Positions 8,768 through 19,129 of a DNA stretch of 64,000 nucleotides are shown here, piece after piece (position 1 is the stretch's first letter; every line of letters starts with the position of its first letter). This DNA comes from Sphingomonas flavalba (lineage in GTDB: Bacteria; Pseudomonadota; Alphaproteobacteria; Sphingomonadales; Sphingomonadaceae). The notes beneath the pieces were generated by a model that saw only the letters and a list, made by a program, of their open reading frames with translations, was not told the origin of the DNA and searched no databases. The position numbers and the translations under genes are program-made. The stretch lies in contig NZ_SPHY01000002.1 of assembly GCF_004796535.1 (NCBI RefSeq), forward strand, positions 124,001 to 188,000, written 5' to 3'.

Positions 8768-8783
8768 GTTGCATCGATACAAC
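8768..8783. promoter_or_regulatory. 16-bp imperfect palindrome abutting the ntrY start
   Basis: GTTGCATCGATACAAC is a palindrome with one mismatched pair and ends one base before the ntrY ATG. It takes up the space where a ribosome binding site would be expected. It could be an operator or an mRNA element controlling ntrY translation. The 69-bp ntrC-ntrY gap also contains a second half-like GTTGCAA at about 8790. Function is inferred only. Confidence 0.3.
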
Positions 8784-8835
8784 AAACTCGTTGCAAGCAA
8801 AACACAGCTTTCGATCGATGACGTCATGCCGTCGA

Positions 8836-10266
<1,431 letters not shown>

Positions 10267-10268
10267 GG

Positions 10269-11363
10269 CTAACCCTCCGCCGCGCGCGGCAGCAACAGGC
10301 GGAACACCGTGCGTTCCGGCGTGCCTTCCCGGGCATATTGAACAAGGCCGCCCATGTCGCGGACCAGCTTGTCGACCAGCGCGAGGCCGAGACCCCTGCC
10401 CTCCGGCCGTCCGGACACGAACGGATCGAACATATGCTCGGCCAACTCGACCGGCGCGCCGGGGCCGTCGTCGATTACGCATAGCTCGATCGGCAGCGGC
10501 AGCCGGCCGGGACTGTGGCCGATGCTGACCGATACACCGTGGCGATAGGCGGTTGTCAACGTAATCAATCCATTTTTCCCAGCGGCTTCAGCGGCATTCT
10601 TTATTAGATTTATCAAAATCTGGATCATCGCGGCGCGGTTCAACATTGCTGGCGGTAACGACGGATCGTAGCGTTCGTGGACCGCGACGCCGGCGGCGAA
10701 GCCGCGCGCGGCAAGTTGCCGGACATGGTCGAGGATCGGATAGATGTTCTCCGCCGCCACCGGCAATGGGCGGGTGTCGGTGAAGCCTTCCATCTGGTCG
10801 ATCAACGCGGCGATGCGGTCGACCTCGGCCTGGATCAGCCGGGTCAGGCCCTGCGCGTCGGCCGGCACGTCCTGTTCGAGCAGTTGTGCCGCGCCCCGGA
10901 TGCCGGACAGCGGGTTCTTGATCTCGTGCGCCAGCATGCCGGCGGCACCGATCGCCGTGCGGATGCCGCCGCTGCGCTCAAGCCGATGACCCATGCTGTG
11001 TCCGGCGCCGCCGTGATGCAGCGTCAGCAGAGTCCAGCCCGGCCGGTCCGGCAAGGTGGTGACGATGAAGTCGGCGCGGAAACGCTGGCCGCGCACCGTC
11101 ATCAGCGGCACGTCGTAAAGCGCGATCGCCGCCCCCGGCTCGCCGCGTTCGAGATAATCGAGCGGCAGCACCAGCGTATCGGCCAGCATCCGGCCGCACA
11201 GCGCGGCGCGGCTGTGGTTCAGCAGGTTTTCGGCGGCGGCGTTGGCATCGCGGACCAGCCCGTCCGGATCGATGACGATCAGCGCCGCCGGCAGGGCGTT
11301 CAGAAGCTCGCCGGGCGCGGGCAGCCCCGGCCGCGCGGTCAGGCGGCGGCGCGCGACAACCAC
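10269..11363 (-). CDS. ntrB: Nitrogen regulation sensor kinase NtrB
   Basis: 364 residues from a GTG start. It is soluble: no membrane helices, a PAS domain (about 19-110), H-box with H146 in LAHEIKNPLSG, N-box ILINLIKNAAEAAG and G-boxes DDGPGAP and GRGLGLALV. NtrB phosphorylates or dephosphorylates NtrC depending on PII signalling. The gene overlaps the end of dusB by 25 bp, and ntrC follows after 2 bp, so the three are co-translated. A short run at 10560-10620 is AT-richer than its surroundings but keeps the N-box reading intact. Confidence 0.96.
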   Translation of the reverse strand: MVVARRRLTARPGLPAPGELLNALPAALIVIDPDGLVRDANAAAENLLNHSRAALCGRMLADTLVLPLDYLERGEPGAAIALYDVPLMTVRGQRFRADFIVTTLPDRPGWTLLTLHHGGAGHSMGHRLERSGGIRTAIGAAGMLAHEIKNPLSGIRGAAQLLEQDVPADAQGLTRLIQAEVDRIAALIDQMEGFTDTRPLPVAAENIYPILDHVRQLAARGFAAGVAVHERYDPSLPPAMLNRAAMIQILINLIKNAAEAAGKNGLITLTTAYRHGVSVSIGHSPGRLPLPIELCVIDDGPGAPVELAEHMFDPFVSGRPEGRGLGLALVDKLVRDMGGLVQYAREGTPERTVFRLLLPRAAEG

Positions 11364-12337
11364 GGCGCGTAGAACTCGGCGAGCATCGCCAGCACCGTCC
11401 TCGCTTCCGGCACCTGGGTCACGCGATTGCGGAACTCGGCCGATCCGGGCAGGCCCTTGGTGTACCAGCCGATATGCTTGCGGGCCATGTTGACACCGGT
11501 CATTTCGCCATAGTGGCTGAGCATCGCCTCATAATGCTCTACGATAACGCGATATTGTTCGTCGATCGATGGATCGGGCAGGCGCGTGCCGGTGGCGAAC
11601 CAGTGCATCATCTGGCGCAGTAGCCAAGGCCGGCCATAGGCGCCCCGGCCGATCATGATTCCGTCGGCGCCGGACAGCGCCAGTGCCAGTTCGGCATCGT
11701 CGATCGTGCAGATGTCGCCATTGGCGATGACCGGGATCGCCACCGCGTCCTTGACCGAGCGGATGAACGCCCAGTCCGCCTCGCCCTTGTACATCTGGCA
11801 GCGGGTACGGCCGTGGACGGTAATCATCCGGACGCCGATATCCTCGGCGATCCGGGCCAGTTCCGGCGCGTTCAGGCTGGCATGGTCCCAGCCCATCCGC
11901 ATCTTCAGGGTGACGGGAACCGACACCGCCTTGACCGTCGCCGCGACGATGTCCGTCGCCAGCTTCAGGTCACGCATCAGCGCCGATCCGGCATCGCCGT
12001 TCACCACCTTGCGCACCGGGCAGCCCATATTGATGTCGATGATCGCGGCGCCGCGATCCTCGTTCAGCTTCGCCGCCTCGCCCATTTCCCGGGGCGTGCA
12101 GCCGACGAGCTGCATCGACACCGGTTCCTCGATCGGGTCCCACGCCGCCTTTTGCAGCGACTGGCGGGTCTCGCGGATGGCCGCCTGGCTGGCGATCATC
12201 TCGGTGACGTTCAGGCCCGAACCATAGCGCCGCACCAGCCGTCGGAACGGCAGGTCGCTGACGCCGGTCATCGGCGCGAGCAGCACGGGGCTGTCGATCC
12301 TGAGCGGACCGATCTGGATCGGAGAAAGCGTCGCCAT
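11339..12337 (-). CDS. dusB: tRNA-dihydrouridine synthase (DusB/NifR3 type)
   Basis: 332 residues. The FMN-binding TIM barrel is evident from VLLAPMTGVSDLPFR at the start, the catalytic cysteine C106 in NMGCPVRKV, the HGRTR motif and the GADGIMIGRGAYGRPW phosphate-binding segment. It reduces specific uridines in tRNA D-loops using NADPH. In alphaproteobacteria this gene (historically nifR3) heads the ntrBC operon, as here, where it overlaps ntrB by 25 bp. It therefore shares its promoter with the nitrogen regulators. Confidence 0.95.
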   Translation of the reverse strand: MATLSPIQIGPLRIDSPVLLAPMTGVSDLPFRRLVRRYGSGLNVTEMIASQAAIRETRQSLQKAAWDPIEEPVSMQLVGCTPREMGEAAKLNEDRGAAIIDINMGCPVRKVVNGDAGSALMRDLKLATDIVAATVKAVSVPVTLKMRMGWDHASLNAPELARIAEDIGVRMITVHGRTRCQMYKGEADWAFIRSVKDAVAIPVIANGDICTIDDAELALALSGADGIMIGRGAYGRPWLLRQMMHWFATGTRLPDPSIDEQYRVIVEHYEAMLSHYGEMTGVNMARKHIGWYTKGLPGSAEFRNRVTQVPEARTVLAMLAEFYAPWLSRAAA

Positions 12338-12346
12338 CGAGAATAT

Positions 12347-12361
12347 GCCTGAAATTTAGGC
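12347..12361. promoter_or_regulatory. Palindrome upstream of dusB in the divergent dusB-ispDF gap
   Basis: GCCTGAAATTTAGGC forms a 15-base near-perfect inverted repeat (one G-T pair) only 10 bases upstream of the dusB start, in the 83-bp region between dusB and ispDF. It is AT-richer than its surroundings. It may be an operator for the dusB-ntr operon or part of its core promoter. No recognised consensus was identified. Confidence 0.3.
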
Positions 12362-12420
12362 AGCGCCTTAACCGCAAAGCCGCTGGCGGGCAAGCGCGCG
12401 CTGGTCTAGGGCGCCCGGCG

Positions 12421-13572
12421 ATGAGGGACAGACGGGTCATCGGGCTGGTCGTTGCCGCCGGGGCGGGCGAACGTGCCGGGGGCGGCGTGCCGAAGCAGTA
12501 CCGGCGGCTGGCCGGCCGCGCCGTGGTCGCCCGCGCTTGCGACGCGCTGGCCGCGCACCCTGCGATCGACGCGGTGCATATCGTGATCGGCGCCGGGCAG
12601 GAGGACCTGCTCGCGGAAGCGTTCGACGGCAACCCGCCGGCGTGGACGATCGGCGGCGCGACCCGCCGGGACTCGGTCCGCGCCGGGCTGGCGGCGATCG
12701 ACGGTGCTATCGTGCTGATCCACGATGCGGCGCGGCCGTTCCTGCCGGCGGCGGTCGTCGATCGGCTGCTCGCCGCGCTCGACGGGGCGGACGGCGCCGT
12801 CCCCGCCCTGCCCGTTGCTGACACGCTGGCGCGCGGCGGCGCGGTGCTGGGCGATACCGTGGCGCGCGAGGACCTCAACCGTATCCAGACGCCGCAGGCC
12901 TTTCCGCTTGCGCTGATCGGCGCCGCCCATGCCGCCTGGCCGACGGACGAAGAGGCGACCGATGACGCGCAGGTCGCCCGTGCCGCCGGGCATAGCGTCG
13001 CGCTGGTCGCGGGGGATGCCGCGCTCGACAAGCTGACCACCGCAGACGACCTTGCCCGCGCCGAGGCGCGGTTGGCGGCGGCGCTGGTCAGCCGCACCGG
13101 CACCGGCTTCGACGTCCACCGGCTGGAGGCAGGGGCGGAGTTGTGGCTGGGCGGGGTGCGGATCGCCCATGACAAGGGGTTGTCCGGCCATTCCGACGCC
13201 GACGTCGCGCTCCACGCGCTGACCGACGCGATCCTCGGTGCGATCGGCGACGGCGATATCGGCAGCCATTTCCCGCCCAGCGACCCGCAATGGCGCGGCG
13301 CACCGTCGCGGCTGTTCGTCGAACACGCGGCGGCGCTGGTCGCGGCGCGTGGCGGCGTGATCGACCATGTCGACGTGACGATCATCTGCGAAGCGCCGCG
13401 CATCGGCCCGTATCGGGACAGCATGCGCGCGGCTATCGCGGCGCTGTTGCGGCTGCCCGAGCGCAGGGTTAGCATCAAGGCGACGACGACGGAGAGGCTG
13501 GGTTTCACCGGCCGGGGCGAAGGGATCGCGGCACAGGCGATCGCCACGGTCAGACTGTCGGAGGATCAGTGA
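12421..13572 (+). CDS. ispDF: Bifunctional IspD-IspF enzyme of the MEP isoprenoid pathway
   Basis: 383 residues combining two enzymes. IspD (about 1-222, 2-C-methyl-D-erythritol 4-phosphate cytidylyltransferase) shows VVAAGAGERAGGGVPKQYR and LIHDAARPF. IspF (about 225-383, MECDP synthase) shows TGFDVHRLE (D231, H233), GHSDADVALHALTDA (H257) and GDIGSHFPP. The fusion covers non-consecutive steps of the pathway to IPP and DMAPP and is common in alphaproteobacteria. It is divergent from dusB and overlaps the downstream pncC gene by four bases. Confidence 0.97.
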   Translation: MRDRRVIGLVVAAGAGERAGGGVPKQYRRLAGRAVVARACDALAAHPAIDAVHIVIGAGQEDLLAEAFDGNPPAWTIGGATRRDSVRAGLAAIDGAIVLIHDAARPFLPAAVVDRLLAALDGADGAVPALPVADTLARGGAVLGDTVAREDLNRIQTPQAFPLALIGAAHAAWPTDEEATDDAQVARAAGHSVALVAGDAALDKLTTADDLARAEARLAAALVSRTGTGFDVHRLEAGAELWLGGVRIAHDKGLSGHSDADVALHALTDAILGAIGDGDIGSHFPPSDPQWRGAPSRLFVEHAAALVAARGGVIDHVDVTIICEAPRIGPYRDSMRAAIAALLRLPERRVSIKATTTERLGFTGRGEGIAAQAIATVRLSEDQ

Positions 13573-14096
13573 GCGAGAAACAGGACAGCCTGCTGCCGGC
13601 CGTGCTCGTCGAGCGGGCGCGGGCGGTGATTGCCGCCAACCGCAGCGCCGGGTTGCGCGTCGCGGTGGCGGAAAGCTGCACCGGCGGGCTGGTCAGCGCG
13701 GCGCTAACCGAGATTCCCGGATCGTCCGACGTGCTGGAGGCTGGCTGGGTGGTCTACGCCAATGAGGCGAAAACCGGTATCCTTGGCCTCAGCCTCGACG
13801 TGCTGGAGACGTTCGGCGCGGTATCCATCGCTACCGCCTGGGGCATGGCGCAGCACGCGCTGGCGAAAAGCGGCGCTGACGTCGCCGTCGCGATCACCGG
13901 CATTGCCGGGCCGGGCGGCGGCGAAGAGAAGAAGCCGGTCGGCACTGTCGTCTTCGCCCGCGCCGAGAAGAACGCCAACCCGGACAAGATCGTCGCCGAC
14001 CGCAAGGAATTCGGCGACCTCGGGCGCGGCGGCGTCAGGCTTCAAGCGGCGCTGTGCGCGCTCGATTTGCTGATGCCGGAATCGCCGGCGCCGTAG
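13569..14096 (+). CDS. pncC: Nicotinamide-nucleotide amidase (CinA C-terminal domain family)
   Basis: 175 residues from a GTG start overlapping the ispDF stop. It consists only of the CinA C-terminal domain, with AESCTGGLVSAAL near the N-terminus and ITGIAGPGGGEEKKPVGTV. This family deamidates NMN to nicotinate mononucleotide, recycling a by-product of NAD-dependent DNA ligase. The N-terminal CinA domain is absent, which is normal for stand-alone PncC. Its last 55 bp overlap the 3' end of the opposing COQ10-like gene. Confidence 0.9.
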   Translation: MSEKQDSLLPAVLVERARAVIAANRSAGLRVAVAESCTGGLVSAALTEIPGSSDVLEAGWVVYANEAKTGILGLSLDVLETFGAVSIATAWGMAQHALAKSGADVAVAITGIAGPGGGEEKKPVGTVVFARAEKNANPDKIVADRKEFGDLGRGGVRLQAALCALDLLMPESPAP

Positions 14097-14518
14097 AGCG
14101 CGGCCGCCCGCGCCTCGAACGCGCCGATCATCCGCCGGAGCGCCACGTCGAACACCTGCCCGGCCAGCGCCTCGAACAGCCGATTGCGGAACGCGAAATC
14201 GACCGAGAAGTCGACGAATGTGCCCCCTGCCCCGTCCGGCCGGAAGACCCAGTCGTTGCGCAGGTGCTTCAGCGGTCCGTCGACATAGTCGACATGCACC
14301 TCGTCCGGGCGCCGCTTGACGACGCGTGAGGTGAAGGTCTCGCGCAAGCCCTTGAAGCCGACGATCAGGTCGGCGAGCATTTCGGTGTCGCTGTCCGACC
14401 GCACGCGCACCGCCGCCACCCACGGCAGGAATTCGCCGTAGCGGGCGACATCGGCGACCAGATCGAACATCTGCTCCGGCGACCAGGGCAGGTGCCGGGT
14501 TTCGGCGTGACGCGGCAT
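14042..14518 (-). CDS. COQ10/RatA-like START-domain protein
   Basis: 158 residues from the ATG at 14518 (MPRHAETRHLPW); a frame reaching 14578 lies inside lipA. The SRPBCC/START fold is indicated by W-SPEQMFDLVADVARYGEFLPW near the N-terminus and FVDFSVDFAFRNRLFEAL near the C-terminus, typical of the ubiquinone-binding COQ10 / RatA family. Proposed roles in the family are coenzyme Q binding or delivery; E. coli RatA was described as a ribosome association inhibitor. It follows lipA by 1 bp, an arrangement often seen in alphaproteobacteria. The 3' end overlaps pncC by 55 bp. Confidence 0.85.
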   Translation of the reverse strand: MPRHAETRHLPWSPEQMFDLVADVARYGEFLPWVAAVRVRSDSDTEMLADLIVGFKGLRETFTSRVVKRRPDEVHVDYVDGPLKHLRNDWVFRPDGAGGTFVDFSVDFAFRNRLFEALAGQVFDVALRRMIGAFEARAAALYGAGDSGISKSSAHSAA

Positions 14519-14519
14519 G

Positions 14520-15437
14520 TCAGCCGGCCAGCTTCGCCTCGCGCGCCGCGCGCAGCCGGGCGAAATCGGCATCGGCATGATAGCTCGACCGGGTCAGCGG
14601 CGACGAGGCGACGAGCAGGAAGCCCTTGGCCCGCGCGATCGCCGCATAGGCGCCGAAGCTTTGCGGAGTGACGAATTCCGCCACCTTGGCATGGCGCGGC
14701 GTCGGCTGCAGATACTGGCCCATCGTCATGAAATCGATGTCGGCGGAGCGCATGTCGTCCATCACCTGATGGACCTCCAGCCGTTCCTCGCCCAGCCCGA
14801 GCATGATGCCGGACTTGGTGAAGATCGACGGATCGTGGCGCTTGACGCTTTCCAGCAGGCGCAGCGACGCATAATAGCGCGCGCCCGGCCGGATCGTCGG
14901 ATAGAGGCGCGGCACCGTTTCCAGATTGTGGTTGTAGACGTCCGGCCGGGCGGCGACGATCGACTCGATCGCGCTTTCCGCCTTGTTGCGGAAATCCGGC
15001 GTCAGGATCTCGATCGTCGTCTGCGGCGTCGTCCGCCGGAGCGCCTCGATCACCTTGACGAACTGCGAGGCGCCGCCGTCGGGCAGGTCGTCACGATCGA
15101 CGGAGGTGACGACGATGTGCTGCAGGCCAAGCTCGGCCGCCGCGTCGGCGACATGCTGCGGCTCCTGCGGGTCGACCATGCGCGGCATGCCGGTCTTGAC
15201 GTTGCAGAACGCGCAGGCCCGGGTGCAGGTGTCGCCCAGGATCATCACCGTCGCGTGCTTCTTGGTCCAGCACTCGCCGATATTCGGACAGGCCGCCTCC
15301 TCGCACACCGTCGCCAGATTGAGTCGGCGCATCAGTGCCTTGGTCTCGGCGAAGCCGGTGGAAGTCGGCGCCTTGACGCGAATCCAGTCTGGTTTGCGGG
15401 TCCGTGGCGGACGGAGAACGGAGTCTGCTTCGCTCAT
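14520..15437 (-). CDS. lipA: Lipoyl synthase
   Basis: 305 residues from the ATG at 15437 (MSEADSV); a longer frame to 15536 would run into the divergent carbonic anhydrase start. It has both iron-sulfur cluster motifs: the auxiliary cluster C45-x4-C50-x5-C56 ([12 protein letters not shown]) and the radical-SAM cluster C71-x3-C75-x2-C78 (CTRACAFC). A C-terminal RSSY-type motif (LTRSSYHAD) carries the serine ligand. LipA inserts sulfur at C6 and C8 of octanoyl groups on lipoyl domains. A substrate is encoded in this window: PdhB (34819-36189) has a lipoyl domain. Confidence 0.97.
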   Translation of the reverse strand: MSEADSVLRPPRTRKPDWIRVKAPTSTGFAETKALMRRLNLATVCEEAACPNIGECWTKKHATVMILGDTCTRACAFCNVKTGMPRMVDPQEPQHVADAAAELGLQHIVVTSVDRDDLPDGGASQFVKVIEALRRTTPQTTIEILTPDFRNKAESAIESIVAARPDVYNHNLETVPRLYPTIRPGARYYASLRLLESVKRHDPSIFTKSGIMLGLGEERLEVHQVMDDMRSADIDFMTMGQYLQPTPRHAKVAEFVTPQSFGAYAAIARAKGFLLVASSPLTRSSYHADADFARLRAAREAKLAG

Positions 15438-15534
15438 CGCCTGCAGATAGCGTCGATGAGCGGGACTTGCCACCCCCGCCCTTTCGGAGTCATGCGGGCG
15501 CCCGACACCAAAAACAAGGAATGGGGCGCGACTC

Positions 15535-16173
15535 ATGACGGACTACACCAACCTGCTTGCCGGCTATCGCCGTTTCCGCGCCAACGGCTGGGCGACGCAG
15601 CGCAACCGCTGGGCGGAACTGTCGGAAGGGCAGCACCCGCGCTCGATGATCATCGCCTGTTCGGACAGTCGCTGCGATCCGGCGGAAATCTTCGACACCT
15701 CGCCCGGCGAGATCTTCGTCGTCCGCAACGTCGCCAACCTGGTGCCGCCCTACGAGGTCGGCGGCGGGCGCCACGGCGTGTCGGCGGCGCTGGAATTCGC
15801 GGTGATGGAGTTGGAGGTGCGCGACATTGTCGTGATGGGCCACGGCATGTGCGGCGGCTGCGGCGCCTCGCTCAGCCAGTCGTTCAAGGACGCGAAGCCT
15901 GGCGAAGGCGGCTTCATCGCCCACTGGATCGAAATGCTCGACGAGGCGCGCGAACGGATCGTCGCCGAGCATGGCGACGACGTTCACGGTCCGGCCCGCC
16001 GCGCGATGGAGCATGAGACGGTGCGCGTCGGCCTGGCCAATCTGCGCACCTTTCCCAACATCGCCCGGCGCGAGTCGCTGGGGCTGGTGACGCTGCACGG
16101 CGCCTATTTCGCCATTGCCGACGGCATTCTGCACCTGCTTGACGAACAGACCGGCGCGTTCGAACCTGCCTGA
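15535..16173 (+). CDS. Beta-class carbonic anhydrase
   Basis: 212 residues. Zinc ligands and the Asp-Arg dyad are present: C42-S-D44-S-R46 in ACSDSR, and H103 and C106 in GHGMCGGCG. The enzyme interconverts CO2 and bicarbonate in the cytoplasm, supplying carboxylases. The start has a good upstream AAGGAATGGGG. It is divergent from lipA with about 97 bp between starts, enough for two promoters. DoxX follows after 27 bp and may be in the same transcript. Confidence 0.94.
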   Translation: MTDYTNLLAGYRRFRANGWATQRNRWAELSEGQHPRSMIIACSDSRCDPAEIFDTSPGEIFVVRNVANLVPPYEVGGGRHGVSAALEFAVMELEVRDIVVMGHGMCGGCGASLSQSFKDAKPGEGGFIAHWIEMLDEARERIVAEHGDDVHGPARRAMEHETVRVGLANLRTFPNIARRESLGLVTLHGAYFAIADGILHLLDEQTGAFEPA

Positions 16174-16200
16174 GCTTGAAACCAAGCGCGGAGGGGAAAG

Positions 16201-16593
16201 ATGCCGAGTCAATTCCAGGCCTGGGCGCCCAGGCTGCTGAGTATCCTGCGTATCGTCGCCGCGTTGCTGTTCATCGAACATGGCACCCAGAAACTGTTCG
16301 GCTTTCCGGCGTCGGAGATGATGCCGCCGCCCGGCAGCCTGCTGTGGTTCGCCGCGATCCTTGAGGTTGGCGGCGGCGCGTTGCTGCTCGTCGGGCTGTT
16401 CACGCGACCGGTTGCCTTCCTGCTGTCCGGCCAGATGGCGTTCGCCTACTGGATCGCCCACGCCCCCGGATCGCCGTTCCCGGCGCTGAACGGCGGCGAC
16501 GCGGCGATCCTGTTCTGCTTCCTGTTCCTCTACATCGCGGCCGCCGGCCCGGGGCCGTGGAGCATCGACGAAGGGCGAAGGCGCCAAGGATGA
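16201..16593 (+). CDS. DoxX-family inner-membrane protein
   Basis: 130 residues with four predicted hydrophobic helices. It carries the DoxX-type pattern: ALLFIEHGTQKLFGFP after the first helix, then a GGGALLLVGLFTRPVAF segment. The ribosome binding site GGAGGGGAAAG lies just upstream of the ATG. DoxX proteins are small membrane proteins of unsettled role, linked in some bacteria to redox or oxidative-stress membrane complexes. The end overlaps the start of the NYN-domain gene (ATGA). Confidence 0.85.
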   Translation: MPSQFQAWAPRLLSILRIVAALLFIEHGTQKLFGFPASEMMPPPGSLLWFAAILEVGGGALLLVGLFTRPVAFLLSGQMAFAYWIAHAPGSPFPALNGGDAAILFCFLFLYIAAAGPGPWSIDEGRRRQG

Positions 16594-17345
16594 CCAACGG
16601 ACGCAATGCGCCGAGCCGCAATATCGCGCTTCTGATCGACGCCGATAACGCATCGCCGGACGCCCTCGACCCGGTTTTGACCGTTCTGGTTGAACTGGGG
16701 ACGGTGAACGTCCGGCGCGCCTACGGGAACTGGAGCAAGCCGCAACTGAAGCGCTGGTCGGAAATGACCCATCGCTACGCCATCGAACCGCAGCAGCAGT
16801 TCGACATCACCAAGGGCAAGAACGCCACGGACATGAAGATGACCATCGATGCGATGGACCTGCTGTTCCGCGGCCGGGTCGATGGTTTCGGGATCATGTC
16901 GAGCGACAGCGATTTCATGCCGCTCGCCATGCGGATTCGGCAGGAAGGCCTGCCGGTCTATGGCTTTGGCAGCCAGAAGACGCCCGAGGGATTCCGCCAG
17001 GCCTGCACCCGCTTCATTGACGTTGACGCCTTGTCGAAGGCGATAGAGCCTGATGATGTGGATCAGGCGGAAGACGGTGGCGCCGAAGCAGGCGCGACAG
17101 CCGTGGTCAGCTCTCGCTTCGACGACGATCTGATCAACCTGCTCGGCGCCGCGTTCAAGGCATCCAAGCGGGACGAACGCGGCTATGCCAGCCTGTCCGA
17201 GCTTGGGCAGCGCGTCGGCAACCGGTCATCCTTCGATGCGCGGAACTACGGTTACTCGCGTCTGTCCGATCTTATCGCGGCCATTCCGAATTTCGCGGTC
17301 GAAAGGCGCGAGGGCGGAACGGTCTACGTAAAAAGAGTGCGGTAA
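16590..17345 (+). CDS. NYN-domain putative ribonuclease with C-terminal OST-HTH/LOTUS domain
   Basis: 251 residues from the ATG at 16590, which overlaps the doxX stop; the good in-frame start is MTNGRN. The N-terminal NYN (PIN-like) domain has the acidic catalytic residues D17 and D19 (LIDADN), D81 (TDMKM) and D106/D108 (SSDSDF). Residues about 175-248 (FDDDLINLLGAAF ... YVKRVR) resemble the OST-HTH/LOTUS RNA-binding fold. The family is thought to cleave or process RNA in the cytoplasm, but specific targets are not known. Translational coupling to a DoxX membrane protein is unexpected and may be only a shared transcript. Confidence 0.85.
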   Translation: MTNGRNAPSRNIALLIDADNASPDALDPVLTVLVELGTVNVRRAYGNWSKPQLKRWSEMTHRYAIEPQQQFDITKGKNATDMKMTIDAMDLLFRGRVDGFGIMSSDSDFMPLAMRIRQEGLPVYGFGSQKTPEGFRQACTRFIDVDALSKAIEPDDVDQAEDGGAEAGATAVVSSRFDDDLINLLGAAFKASKRDERGYASLSELGQRVGNRSSFDARNYGYSRLSDLIAAIPNFAVERREGGTVYVKRVR

Positions 17346-17346
17346 A

Positions 17347-17371
17347 GCCCGCCCTCGTTCGAAGGGCGGGC
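17347..17371 (+). terminator. Stem-loop terminator after the NYN gene
   Basis: Perfect 9-bp arms GCCCGCCCT (17347-17355) and AGGGCGGGC (17363-17371) with a 7-base loop begin directly after the stop codon. There is no T-run downstream. The position between the convergent NYN and ettA genes suits a bidirectional transcription stop. Confidence 0.6.
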
Positions 17372-17449
17372 GCTACCTGCGCTGACCGGGCCGGTTCCAG
17401 ACCCCTTTTCCCAGGTCCGCGCACGCGCGGAGTCATTAGGAATGGGGAA

Positions 17450-19129
17450 TCAGCGCGTCAGTTTCTTGTAGCTGACGCGGGTCGGCCGGTCGGCGGCGTC
17501 GCCGAGGCGGCGGCGCTTGTCTTCTTCATAGGCCTCGAAATTGCCTTCGAACCACTCGACATGGCTGTCGCCCTCGAACGCGAGGATATGGGTGGCGAGG
17601 CGGTCGAGGAAGAAGCGGTCGTGGCTGATGACCACGGCGCAGCCGGCGAAATTCTCCAGCGCATCTTCCAGCGCGCGCAGCGTTTCGACGTCGAGGTCGT
17701 TGGTCGGTTCGTCAAGCAGCAGCACGTTGCCGCCCTTGCGCAGCATCTTCGCCATGTGGACGCGGTTGCGTTCACCGCCGGAGAGCTGGCCGACCTTCTT
17801 CTGCTGGTCGGTGCCCTTGAAGTTGAACGCACCGACATAGGCGCGCGATGCGACTTCGTGCTTGCCGAAGCGGAAGATATCGAGTTCGTCCGATACTTCC
17901 TGCCAGACATTCTTGTTCGGATCGAGGTGGTCGCGGCTCTGGTCGACATAGCCGAGCTGGACGGTCTCGCCGACCTTGATCTCGCCGGCGTCAGGCTGTT
18001 CCTGGCCGGTGATCAGCTTGAACAGCGTCGTCTTGCCGGCACCGTTCGGGCCGATCACGCCGACGATGCCACCCGGCGGAAGGTTGAAGCTCAGATCCTC
18101 GAACAGCAGCTTGTCGCCGAAGCTCTTGGTCAGGCCCTTCGCCTCGATGACGCTGCTGCCCAGCCGTTCCGGTATCTGGATCAGGATCTGCGCCGCGCCG
18201 GGGCGGCGGTCCGCCTGCTTCTCGACCAGTTCGTCAAACGCCCGGATACGCGCCTTGGACTTGGTCTGGCGCGCCTTGGGCGATTTGCGGATCCACTCCA
18301 GCTCTTCCTTGATCGCCTTCTGGCGGCCTTCCTCCTCGCGGTCTTCCTGCTCAAGCCGCTTGGCCTTCTGCTCCAGCCAGTTGGAGTAATTGCCTTCGAA
18401 CGGAATGCCGCGGCCACGGTCCAGTTCCAGCACCCATCCGACGACATTGTCGAGGAAGTAGCGGTCGTGGGTGACGAGGATGACGTTGCCCGGATAGTCG
18501 ATCAGGTGCCGTTCCAGCCAGGCGACACTCTCGGCATCCAGGTGGTTGGTCGGCTCGTCGAGCAGCAGGATGTCCGGCTTTTCGAGCAGCAGGCGGCACA
18601 GTGCCACCCGGCGCTTCTCGCCGCCGGACAGATTCTCGACGCCGGCGTCGCCGGGCGGGCAGCGCAGCGCCTCCATCGCGATTTCAAGCTGGTTGTCGAG
18701 CGTCCAGCCGTCGACCGCGTCGATCTTCTCCTGAAGCTCGCCCATCTCGGTCATCAGCGCGTCGAAATCGGCGTCTTCGGGCGGGTCGGCCATCAGCATG
18801 CTGATCTCGTTGAAGCGATCGAGCATGTCGGCGACCGGACGGACGCCGTCCATGACGTTTTCCCTGACCGTCTTCTTCGGGTCGAGCTGCGGCTCCTGCG
18901 CCAGATAGCCGACGCGGATGCCCTCGGCCGCCCACGCCTCCCCACTGTAATCCGTGTCCAGCCCGCCCATGATCTTCATCAGCGTCGACTTGCCAGCGCC
19001 GTTGACGCCGATAATCGCGATCTTGGTGCCCGGCAGGAACTGAAGATGGATGTTGTTGAGCACCGGTTTCTGGGCACCGGGGAAGGTCTTGGTCAGGCCC
19101 TTCATGACGAAGCTGTACTGGACGGCCAC
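17450..19129 (-). CDS. ettA: Energy-dependent translational throttle protein EttA (ABC-F)
   Basis: 559 residues with two ABC ATPase domains. Walker A motifs are GVNGAGKST (first) and GPNGAGKTT (second); signatures are LSGGEKRRVAL and LSGGERNRVHM; Walker B motifs are DILLLDEPTNHLD and NVLLLDEPTNDLD. The linker (PtIM, about 240-310) is highly charged. There are no membrane segments. ABC-F proteins act on the ribosomal E site and tune elongation to the ATP/ADP ratio. The length and both intact ATPase sites fit EttA best among ABC-F members. Confidence 0.95.
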   Translation of the reverse strand: MAVQYSFVMKGLTKTFPGAQKPVLNNIHLQFLPGTKIAIIGVNGAGKSTLMKIMGGLDTDYSGEAWAAEGIRVGYLAQEPQLDPKKTVRENVMDGVRPVADMLDRFNEISMLMADPPEDADFDALMTEMGELQEKIDAVDGWTLDNQLEIAMEALRCPPGDAGVENLSGGEKRRVALCRLLLEKPDILLLDEPTNHLDAESVAWLERHLIDYPGNVILVTHDRYFLDNVVGWVLELDRGRGIPFEGNYSNWLEQKAKRLEQEDREEEGRQKAIKEELEWIRKSPKARQTKSKARIRAFDELVEKQADRRPGAAQILIQIPERLGSSVIEAKGLTKSFGDKLLFEDLSFNLPPGGIVGVIGPNGAGKTTLFKLITGQEQPDAGEIKVGETVQLGYVDQSRDHLDPNKNVWQEVSDELDIFRFGKHEVASRAYVGAFNFKGTDQQKKVGQLSGGERNRVHMAKMLRKGGNVLLLDEPTNDLDVETLRALEDALENFAGCAVVISHDRFFLDRLATHILAFEGDSHVEWFEGNFEAYEEDKRRRLGDAADRPTRVSYKKLTR

